Below, one piece after another: positions 57,605 to 64,000 of a stretch of 64,000 bases of DNA; position 1 is the first letter of the stretch, and each line of letters starts with the position of its first letter. The stretch is from Pseudomonadota bacterium. Its GTDB lineage: Bacteria > Chloroflexota > UBA5177. The DNA lies in contig JAJPIP010000017.1 in assembly GCA_021324655.1 (NCBI GenBank), positions 1 through 64,000 of the forward strand, read 5' to 3'. The notes under the pieces were generated by a model, which saw only the letters and a program-made list of their open reading frames with translations, searched no databases and was not told where the DNA came from. Both the position numbers and the translations under genes were made by a program.

Positions 57605-59464
57605 GTGACAGGGAGCATCCGTTCGCGTCTGCTCATCGGGCAGGCGATGACTATCCTGATTCTCGTGCTGTCGTGCACGGCGTCACTGGGAGTTGCCGGC
57701 AGCGTACGCGCCGGGTTTGCCGGCGTGGTGCGGCATGACGATGCGCTGATCGCGAACGTCACCCTCCGCGCCAAGCTCCTCGATGACGAGGAAACGGGCC
57801 TGCGCGGCTACCTGCTCGTCCGCCAACCTCTCTTTCTTCAGCCATACCGGGCGGCCCTTGCTCGCCTCCCCGCCGCGCGTTCTGCATCGCTCCGTCTAGC
57901 CAGAGGTGATCCCGGCGAGATTCGCTTGCTGAACGCTCTCTCGCGCGGCGCCGGGCGCTGGGAGCGCTGGGCGCGCTCGATGCTCGCGGCCCCGCCCGCA
58001 CGGGCGACCCCGGCACGGCTCGAAGCACAGATGCTGACCGGCAAGCGTCTCTTCGATGCCTATCGTCGCGCGTCCGACGCGATCTTGCAAAGGCTCTTCG
58101 CGCACCGGGTCGCCACCCTCACGGCGGCGAACTCGACCGTGCGGACGATGACCATCTTGCTCGCCGCTCTCTTCTTCCTGGCCGTGCTCGGTGCTCTGGT
58201 CGCCGGTTTGTGGACGCTCCGCAGTCTCCAGCGTCCCCTGATGCGTCTTGCCTGGCTCGCCGACCGCATCGCCGAGGGGGATTTGACCGCCGGCGCACAC
58301 GTGGATCCGATCCGAGAGTTTGGCTCGCTGGTGTCTGCCATGGAACGCATGCGGCGAGAGATCAGGGGCCAGCGCAATCTCTCCACGATGCTCGCCGCCT
58401 GTCTTCGTCCGGACGATGTCTACCGGACCTTTACGGAGGCGCTTCGCCAGCATGTCCATGCCGATCGCCTCAGCGTGAGCAAGGTTGGTCCGGGGCCGCA
58501 TGAGATGACCAGCGTGTTCGTCGCCGGTGACGGCACAGAAGGTCTCCCGGAAGGGACGACGACCTCGCTCGCCGGGTCCATCGCGTCCCGTGCCTATCAG
58601 ACGGGTCGGCCGGTGCTCCGCGCCGATCTTGCCGCTCTTCCGCCCGCCGACCTCTTCGACGATGAGAGGAAAGCCCTGGCGGCCGGCATCCGGTCGCTGG
58701 CCATCATTCCCCTCATGGTGCACGGACGCGTGCTGGCCACCCTGAATCTGGGCAGCCGCCAGGCCGCCGGCTACAGTGAGCAGGCATTGGGCCCGATCCT
58801 GACGCTGGCGCCGATGGTGGCATCGGCGATTGAAAACGCTCAGCTCTATGAGTCTCTGAGCGATGCCAAGCGCCAACTCGAGAGTCAGCGGGATCTGGAG
58901 TACGGCCGCGCGCGCCGGGACGCGCTGACCAATTTGGGGAACCGGCTGCGCCTGGAAGAGGATCTCAGCGTCCTCCATGCCCGCGCCCAGCGGTATGGGC
59001 ACACCTACAGCCTGGTCCTGTGCGACGTCGACTACTTCAAGGCGTACAACGACCACTACGGCCATCCGGCCGGCGATACGGTCCTGGCGACCGTCGCCGA
59101 GACGCTGACGACGAGCGTGCGCCGCGGCGACGCCGTCTACCGCTACGGCGGGGAGGAGTTCCTGATCCTCCTCCCGGAACAGGAGGAAGAGGAGGCGTAC
59201 GCGGCGGCGGAACGTCTTCGTGCCGCCGTCCAGGCAAGGTTGCTACCCCATGAGGCACGGCCCGATCTCGACATCGTCACGATCAGTGCCGGTGTGGCAA
59301 CTCTCCACGGGGCCAGTCTGCCGGAGATTCGAGATGTGATCGCCGAGGCGGACGCCGCTCTCTATCATGCCAAGGCGGCAGGACGGAACCTCGTCGTGGC
59401 CGGGGCCGGGGCGGGCCTCCGCGTCCTCAAAACGCGGGAGCGCGCCCGAACCAGCACCGCATAG
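57605..59464 (+). CDS. CHASE3-HAMP-GAF-GGDEF diguanylate cyclase
   Basis: A 619-residue membrane sensor making cyclic di-GMP. It has an N-terminal helix, a periplasmic CHASE3-like segment (LLDDEETGLRGYLLVRQPLFL), a second helix (TMTILLAALFFLAVLGALVAGL), HAMP (IAEGDLTAGAHVDPIREF), GAF (about 270-430), and GGDEF with RYGGEEFLILL near residue 513, so the active site is intact. GTG 57605 is used. CHASE3 implies an extracellular or membrane signal. Confidence 0.93.
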   Translation: MTGSIRSRLLIGQAMTILILVLSCTASLGVAGSVRAGFAGVVRHDDALIANVTLRAKLLDDEETGLRGYLLVRQPLFLQPYRAALARLPAARSASLRLARGDPGEIRLLNALSRGAGRWERWARSMLAAPPARATPARLEAQMLTGKRLFDAYRRASDAILQRLFAHRVATLTAANSTVRTMTILLAALFFLAVLGALVAGLWTLRSLQRPLMRLAWLADRIAEGDLTAGAHVDPIREFGSLVSAMERMRREIRGQRNLSTMLAACLRPDDVYRTFTEALRQHVHADRLSVSKVGPGPHEMTSVFVAGDGTEGLPEGTTTSLAGSIASRAYQTGRPVLRADLAALPPADLFDDERKALAAGIRSLAIIPLMVHGRVLATLNLGSRQAAGYSEQALGPILTLAPMVASAIENAQLYESLSDAKRQLESQRDLEYGRARRDALTNLGNRLRLEEDLSVLHARAQRYGHTYSLVLCDVDYFKAYNDHYGHPAGDTVLATVAETLTTSVRRGDAVYRYGGEEFLILLPEQEEEEAYAAAERLRAAVQARLLPHEARPDLDIVTISAGVATLHGASLPEIRDVIAEADAALYHAKAAGRNLVVAGAGAGLRVLKTRERARTSTA

Positions 59465-59477
59465 CCCGGTCACGAAA

Positions 59478-59521
59478 TTCATCTCAGATTCATCTTGCGT
59501 TCACTTGAACTTCATGATATT
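59478..59521 (+). promoter_or_regulatory. Four 11-bp direct repeats (Pho-box-like) with a -10 element
   Basis: TTCATCT (59478), TTCATCT (59489), TTCACTT (59500) and TTCATGA (59511) recur with an exact 11-bp period, and GATATT (59516-59521) can serve as a -10. This array matches the format of PhoP/PhoB activator boxes, especially the G/TTCA-yy-T direct repeats of high-GC bacteria. It faces plus, in a 145-bp gap between convergent genes. Confidence 0.55.
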
Positions 59522-59526
59522 GTCGA

Positions 59527-59611
59527 GGAGACAAGTGAATAGCGAGGGGCCAGCACGCAATGATCCTTCGCCGCGATTATCCGCCCGGGGTATCCCGGGC
59601 GCTTCGTTTTC
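59527..59611 (+). ncRNA. Candidate short RNA behind the 11-bp repeats
   Basis: A transcript starting near 59527 would run about 85 nt to the intrinsic terminator at 59582-59611. It contains GAGGAG followed 4 nt later by GTG 59535, opening a 31-codon frame to 59630; that frame reads through the terminator stem, so coding is less likely. The alternative is that the hairpin simply ends the GGDEF transcript. Confidence 0.35.
59582..59611 (+). terminator. Intrinsic terminator between convergent genes
   Basis: Stem CGCCCGGG / CCCGGGCG (8 bp) with loop GTAT followed by CTTCGTTTTC. It overlaps the last codon of the phosphoesterase gene. The T-rich tail is on the plus strand, so it acts on plus transcripts. 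Confidence 0.75.
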
Positions 59612-60620
59612 AGGGAAAGCGCCGGAATAGGGCTCGCAGATCGTTGGAGCGGGCGGCACCGCCGAGGAACGGGCGCACGCCGAAGATCTCTTCGATCGTG
59701 CGGAGCGTGGAACTGTGCGTATACGGGACCGCGTTGTGGAAGCCGTGCCCCCGCGCTGCCGGCGAGAGAACGATCATGCCGATCGGTCCGTCACCGCTCG
59801 ACGCTTCATCCCATGTGATGAAGATAACTCCTCCGTCCCGGTACGCGCGTGAGCGCTGGATGGCGGGAATAACGCGCGAGAGCCAGATGTCACCCTGCTT
59901 GATCGGATTCGATAGGAGGGGGCAGGGGCTGTGCATGTCGTCGCACACATTCGGTGTGATGAAGTTGTAGCGCGCGACGGTGTTATGCCGCAGGTCGCTC
60001 GCCAGTTGTGTGAAGGGGCGAACATGCCGGATGCAGCGCGGGGCATGGGCATTGAGGTTATCGGTCACGTCGTCGAAGTACACGAAGGGATCGTGGCGGG
60101 GCGCGTAGAGGTCTCCCGCGAGGCCGGGAATACCCTGCTCACCGCCGATCGCCAGGATGGAGTGGGCGTCGAAAGGGCAGGTCGTGCCCGTGATGTTCTC
60201 TTCGTACGCACGCCACGAGATACCGGCGTTCTGCAGCAGATCGGCCAGATGGAGCCTGCTGTGCGTGGAATGGGTGGACGGCGACCCGTCGTTGCGGATG
60301 CACCCCGTGTCCGGAAAGCAGTTGGTGCCGGCTTCCAGCCAGAGGTAGTTGGGCAGGCTGGGATGGTTCCCCGGCGGGTTGTCGTACTGCGTGGCGTACG
60401 AGGCGCTCGGCAGGAGGCTGTGATTAATGTACGGCGCCGCCGGATTCCCCGCAATCGCCGACCAGTTGTGATTCTCCATGACGATGAGAAAGACCGTGCG
60501 CAGCGGCGGCGGGGATGGCGGGTTGGTGGCGGCAGGAGCGATATGGGCGGCGGCCCCTGCGCACCCGGCGAGCAGAGCGAGAAGCGCCGGCAGCAGAGGT
60601 CGCAGCAGGGAGTGGTCCAT
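59610..60620 (-). CDS. Phosphoesterase-family lipoprotein (acid phosphatase/phospholipase C type)
   Basis: A 336-residue lipoprotein (lipobox LLAGC near residue 17). The phosphoesterase-family core (PF04185-like) is visible: VFLIVMENHNWSAI with the Glu and Asn, NPPGNHPSLPNYLWLEAG, NFITPNVCDDMHSPC, and FITWDEASSGDGPIGMIVLSP. The family includes AcpA acid phosphatase and phospholipase C. It would free phosphate at the cell surface. ATG 60620 follows GGGAAGAA. A Pho-box-like array sits beyond its 3' end. Confidence 0.85.
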   Translation of the reverse strand: MDHSLLRPLLPALLALLAGCAGAAAHIAPAATNPPSPPPLRTVFLIVMENHNWSAIAGNPAAPYINHSLLPSASYATQYDNPPGNHPSLPNYLWLEAGTNCFPDTGCIRNDGSPSTHSTHSRLHLADLLQNAGISWRAYEENITGTTCPFDAHSILAIGGEQGIPGLAGDLYAPRHDPFVYFDDVTDNLNAHAPRCIRHVRPFTQLASDLRHNTVARYNFITPNVCDDMHSPCPLLSNPIKQGDIWLSRVIPAIQRSRAYRDGGVIFITWDEASSGDGPIGMIVLSPAARGHGFHNAVPYTHSSTLRTIEEIFGVRPFLGGAARSNDLRALFRRFP

Positions 60621-60651
60621 GACGTTCTTCCCGCAAGAGGTGCGCCGTGAC

Positions 60652-61602
60652 TCAGTCCAGGCCGTCCACGATCCTGGACAGATCCCGCGTGAAAAGATGT
60701 GGTGCCGACACCATGGGAAGGTGGTGAGCCCCCGGCACGGTGATCAGGAGCCGGGCGTGGAGCCACAAGCCCAATTGCCGGGCGCGCGCGAGAGTAATCG
60801 TGGGATCCTGTGTGCCCACCATCACCGCAGTCGGGACGCGAATCTGCCGGATACGAGCCGCCGGCATGCCGAGAAGCGGCGCTTGCACGATGGCGTGGAG
60901 GGCCGTTTCCGCACCCGGCACTTCCAGCGGCCTGATCCAGCCTTCCATTTCCCGCCCGGTAAAGGGCGGGCAGCGTGGCCCGCATGCCTTCTCCCAGACG
61001 CCGTCCAACAGGGAGGGGTGGCGCGTCAGTAACTGGAAGACGGCGTTGAAGTACGGATCGACGATCAGAGCGTGCACCCAGGCCGGACCTCCGCCGGAGG
61101 CGGTCCCGTCTCCGTCCAGCATGACGATGCCGCCAAGGAGGCGTGGATGGGTGAGCGCCAGACGGGCGGCGATCGCTGCCCCGGTCGAGTGCCCGACGAC
61201 GATCGGTTTGTGCAGGTGCAGACGGTGAATCAGCGCGGCCACCTGCGCCGTATCGGCAGCCAGCGTGTAGGGCGGGCGGTGTGTGCTGTAGCCGAAGCCA
61301 CGCAGGTCGGGCGCCACCACCCGAAAGCGCTGCCCCAGTGACGGTCCGACACGCGTCCACACAAAACTGGTTTCAACGAACCCGGGAATGAGCAGAACCG
61401 GCCGCCCGTGACTCCCCCATGCGCGGTAGCGGGTGACGACGTCACCGGTCCGGATGTCGTGCTGATGAGGGCCGAGCGGCGGCGCCGTCACGACGGGATC
61501 GGCTGTCGCGGCTCCATAGGCGGCGGCCACGGCCGTCAACAGCACGAGGAACGTCACCAGGAATCCGGCCAGCAGGATGAAAATCCGGCGGACAGTGCGC
61601 AT
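60652..61602 (-). CDS. Membrane-anchored alpha/beta hydrolase
   Basis: A 316-residue protein with an N-terminal anchor (IFILLAGFLVTFLVLLTAVAAAYGA) and an alpha/beta-hydrolase domain: VVAPDLRGFGYSTH, nucleophile Ser in VVGHSTGAAIAAR, Asp in VMVGTQDPTI and His in PGAHHLPMV. Substrate unknown; esterase, lipase or epoxide-hydrolase-like. It precedes the phosphoesterase on the same strand with a 31-bp gap, so the two may be co-transcribed. Confidence 0.88.
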   Translation of the reverse strand: MRTVRRIFILLAGFLVTFLVLLTAVAAAYGAATADPVVTAPPLGPHQHDIRTGDVVTRYRAWGSHGRPVLLIPGFVETSFVWTRVGPSLGQRFRVVAPDLRGFGYSTHRPPYTLAADTAQVAALIHRLHLHKPIVVGHSTGAAIAARLALTHPRLLGGIVMLDGDGTASGGGPAWVHALIVDPYFNAVFQLLTRHPSLLDGVWEKACGPRCPPFTGREMEGWIRPLEVPGAETALHAIVQAPLLGMPAARIRQIRVPTAVMVGTQDPTITLARARQLGLWLHARLLITVPGAHHLPMVSAPHLFTRDLSRIVDGLD

Positions 61603-61658
61603 GCCCAGTTATCGCACGAGGCGGGTCCGGCTTCCCGGGAATAGGGAATCCTCGCGCG

Positions 61659-64000
61659 TCACCCGTCGCGGGCTGGTTCTCTCTCGCCCGCGCCGTCGGC
61701 CGGCGTCACGGGGAGACGGACGGTGAACGTGCTGCCCACGCCCTCCTTGCTCACCACCTCGATCCTGCCTCCGTGGTGCTCCACGATCTGCTTGGCCCCG
61801 GACAAGCCGATGCCGGTCCCGAGCCTATGGTGGCCGACATTATGACCGCGGCGGAAACGCTCGAAAATGTGCGCCACGTCGTCTTCCGGGATGCCGATTC
61901 CGTGGTCCTGCACCGTCAGGATCGCCCACTCCGCACCCTCGCCGGTCTCGGTGCTGACGGTCACGGTAATGGGAGTCTTGCTGCCGCTGTACTTGACGGC
62001 ATTGGAGAGCAAATTGGCGACGACCCGCTCCAGACGGTCGGTATCCCACGTGCCGACGAGTTTCGGCACCGCGCTGTGGAACGTGATCTCCCGGGATCGT
62101 GGGCCCTGCCGGTACTCAGCGACGCCTTGCGAGACAAGCGCGACCAGATCGGTGCGGTGCAGGGATAACTCTAAACCCTCCCCGGTCTGGAGGCGCGAGA
62201 GATCCAGTAGCTCGTTGATCAGGGAGGTCATCCGGTTGGCGTTTTGCTCCATGCGGGCGAGACCGTCGCGCAGCTGCTCCACCGACGCGTCCCCGTCCTG
62301 GTTCAGGCGTCGCTGTAGAAGTTGCGCCAGCCCTTTCAGACTGGTCACCGGAGTCTTGAGGTCGTGGGCGGCCGCCGCCAGGAACTCTTCCTTCTGCTGG
62401 TCGACGGCGCGCTGCGCCGTCACGTCACGCACCGTCAGCACGGCACCCAGCCGCGTTCCGTCCTCGCCGATCACCGGCGTCGCACTGCGCTGCACGATGA
62501 CCTCTCGGCCGTCTCCCAGGTGCAGACGCGCTTCCGCCCCCAGTGTCGTTTCTCCCAGCACGAGCGCGCGGTGCAGGGGTAATGCGTCGGCCAGGTACGG
62601 CTCGCCTCGCGTATCCAGCACCGATGTATCTCCCGGGTAGTCGGTGAGCGACTTGCCGACAAATTCACTTCCGTAGAGGCGGTGTGCCGCCTCATTCATG
62701 AAGGTAACGGTGCCGTCGGTGGCGCACAGGATGACGCCGTCCGTCATCTGAGAGAGAATCGCCGAGGACTCCGCCGCGATGCGGTGCGCCTCTCGGTAGA
62801 GCCTGGCGTTGTCGATGGCGAGTGCCGCGCGCCGGGCCAGATCCTCGCCCAGGACCAGATCGTCGGGGCCGTAGTGCCTTCCCGATTCCGCCGTTGCCAG
62901 CGTGATCGCACCCATTAGATGTCCCCGCGCGGCGAGGGGTACGACCATCCAGGAGGTGACCCCGATCTGTTGCAGGAGGCGGAGAAGCTCGACGTCCGAT
63001 GTGAGTGTCGCCAGGAGCTCATCCGATGCGTCCGGAACCAGCTCCGCTTGCGCGGTTCGCAGCACCTTGCCGACACCGGCCGGCGCCTCTGCGTCAACCG
63101 GGTAGCGCTGCTCGATCTCGTGGGCGAGCTCCAGCTTGGTCGGGTCGGGATGGGTGATGGTGATCTGACGGACTGTTCCGTCGTCGTCGACGAGGTGAAT
63201 CTCGCACCAGTCGGCCAGGCTGGGAACAACGGATCGCGCCAGGCTGCGCAACGTCGTCTCCTCGTCCAGTGAAGAGGCAAGCAGGGCGCTGACCTCTGAC
63301 AGCAAGGACAGCCGTCCTTGCGCGACCTCCGCGTCGACGCGTGCCTGGTGCTCTCGCGCCAGCACCTCGCGGCGCTCCTCTTCGGCCTGGCTGCGCTCGG
63401 TGATGTCGGTAAACATGCCGAGCGCCCCGATGATGGCGCCGGAGGCGTCGCGCACGGGGCTCGTGCAACAGAGGACCAGGAGCTCAGACCCGTCTTGACG
63501 GCGAAACCGCGTGTCGAACTGCGCGACGTCGCCTGCCAGGTTCTGCCGGATGCGTTCCTGATGCAGGGATTCGTCCCCGGGAAAGGCGCAGTCGGACACT
63601 GTGACTTGCCGGAAACTCTCCGGCGTGTATCCCAGCATCTCCGCCATTCGATCGTTGGCGTACACCGTCCGCGCGTTGTGGTCGATGAACCAGATGCCCT
63701 CGTTCGCCGCCGACACCATCGTGCGGAAGAGCTCCTCGCTGTGGCGCAGCGCGTCTTCTGTCTGTTTCCGGGCGGTGATGTCCATCACAACCGCGATGAG
63801 CTTCTGGACCTTCGCGGTCTCGTCCAGCACCGGCGTGCCACGCTCCTCCAACCAGACCACGGCCCCATTGTCCGGCCGCACGATGCGAAATTCCGAGCAG
63901 TAGCTCGTGCCGTCCGCCACTGCCCGATCGACGGTGGCGCGGTGGCGTGCCGCGTCGTCAGGATGGACCAGAGCGAACGCCTGCTCGGCCAGCTCGACCG
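61659..64000 (-). CDS. PAS/GAF sensor histidine kinase (truncated at window edge)
   Basis: The frame is open to the last base; the visible residues include the end of a PAS domain (VELAEQAFALVHPDDAARHR region through LIAVVMDITARKQTEDAL). Then come PAS (FRTMVSAANEGIWFIDHNA), GAF (about 250 residues on), another PAS (MTDGVILCATDGTVTFMNEAA), HisKA with the phospho-His in AAAHDLKTPVTSLKG, and HATPase (SNAVKYSGS, VQDHGIGIPEDD, GTGIGLSGAKQIVEHHGG). No transmembrane helix appears here, so it senses cytoplasmic cues. The receiver partners are not adjacent. Confidence 0.92.
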   Translation of the reverse strand, partial: VELAEQAFALVHPDDAARHRATVDRAVADGTSYCSEFRIVRPDNGAVVWLEERGTPVLDETAKVQKLIAVVMDITARKQTEDALRHSEELFRTMVSAANEGIWFIDHNARTVYANDRMAEMLGYTPESFRQVTVSDCAFPGDESLHQERIRQNLAGDVAQFDTRFRRQDGSELLVLCCTSPVRDASGAIIGALGMFTDITERSQAEEERREVLAREHQARVDAEVAQGRLSLLSEVSALLASSLDEETTLRSLARSVVPSLADWCEIHLVDDDGTVRQITITHPDPTKLELAHEIEQRYPVDAEAPAGVGKVLRTAQAELVPDASDELLATLTSDVELLRLLQQIGVTSWMVVPLAARGHLMGAITLATAESGRHYGPDDLVLGEDLARRAALAIDNARLYREAHRIAAESSAILSQMTDGVILCATDGTVTFMNEAAHRLYGSEFVGKSLTDYPGDTSVLDTRGEPYLADALPLHRALVLGETTLGAEARLHLGDGREVIVQRSATPVIGEDGTRLGAVLTVRDVTAQRAVDQQKEEFLAAAAHDLKTPVTSLKGLAQLLQRRLNQDGDASVEQLRDGLARMEQNANRMTSLINELLDLSRLQTGEGLELSLHRTDLVALVSQGVAEYRQGPRSREITFHSAVPKLVGTWDTDRLERVVANLLSNAVKYSGSKTPITVTVSTETGEGAEWAILTVQDHGIGIPEDDVAHIFERFRRGHNVGHHRLGTGIGLSGAKQIVEHHGGRIEVVSKEGVGSTFTVRLPVTPADGAGEREPARDG

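Noticed and set aside
59560-59970. 136-codon plus-strand frame beginning in the convergent gap
   Set aside because: It crosses an intrinsic terminator and then lies antisense to the phosphoesterase gene.
1-64000. Search by eye for tRNA, rRNA, riboswitches and prophage genes
   Set aside because: No cloverleaf with a GGTTCGA-type arm outside genes, no rRNA-like stretch and no phage structural gene were seen.

Overview
The window is a GC-rich, densely packed bacterial chromosome segment with short gaps and many ATGA-type start/stop overlaps. I see no tRNA, rRNA, CRISPR array, prophage or transposase. Several traits suggest a Chloroflexota-like or related soil Terrabacteria organism: secreted proteins with PTATPTRT-type Thr/Pro linkers, a kumamolisin-type peptidase, a radical-SAM/PDZ/DUF512 protein, many BNR/propeller secreted proteins, and GTG, TTG and apparently leaderless starts. 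This placement is inferred from gene content and has not been tested phylogenetically.

Layout. 1-8 kb: the tail of an exported protein, a CheY-like receiver, a MarR/DHA2 drug-efflux pair, two more MFS transporters, an HdeD-like membrane protein, and an uncharacterised/GNAT divergent pair. 8-11.3 kb: hisD-hisC and a coupled HAD phosphatase. 11.4-14 kb: a 58-residue membrane protein behind two palindromes, a Gly/Pro-rich protein, an FRG-domain protein, and an HxH-motif secreted protein overlapping a cupin. 14-17 kb: a secreted BNR protein, an orphan CoA-transferase B subunit and a PlsC-like protein. 17-19.5 kb: a small helical protein, a divergent LysR regulator and a redoxin, bracketed by copies of a dispersed repeat. 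19.5-25 kb: a sulfite-oxidase-like molybdoenzyme, a CAP protein, a NarL-type regulator, an aldo/keto reductase and an S9 peptidase. 25-29 kb: a large secreted S53 peptidase with a C-terminal CAP domain, and a secreted protein of unknown function.

29-35 kb: a MarR regulator (possibly leaderless), a 52-residue membrane protein, a UxaA-type dehydratase abutting tryptophan 2,3-dioxygenase, superoxide dismutase and RecJ. 35-45 kb: a minus-strand series of Atz/Trz-type amidohydrolase, DUF512 protein, a propeller lipoprotein, a GH5 hydrolase, CvpA, endonuclease V, a PHP phosphoesterase and a secreted zinc metallopeptidase. 45-54 kb: XerD, a class I aminotransferase, a universal stress protein, an ArsB-like transporter, ATP-type PEP carboxykinase, YajQ, a receiver protein and an Nramp-family transporter behind paired palindromes. 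54-64 kb: a VWA-domain protein with two downstream genes, a CHASE3/HAMP/GAF/GGDEF protein, a short intergenic transcription-unit candidate headed by four 11-bp repeats, a phosphoesterase lipoprotein, an alpha/beta hydrolase and a truncated PAS/GAF histidine kinase.

Most genes belong to known families. The items most worth a second look are the 11-bp direct-repeat promoter plus terminator at 59478-59611, two dispersed repeat families (one supplies the stop codon of the S9 peptidase), an apparent ATC start codon at 17493, the S53-CAP fusion, a TDO that appears to lack the distal His, and the orphan CoA-transferase B subunit.
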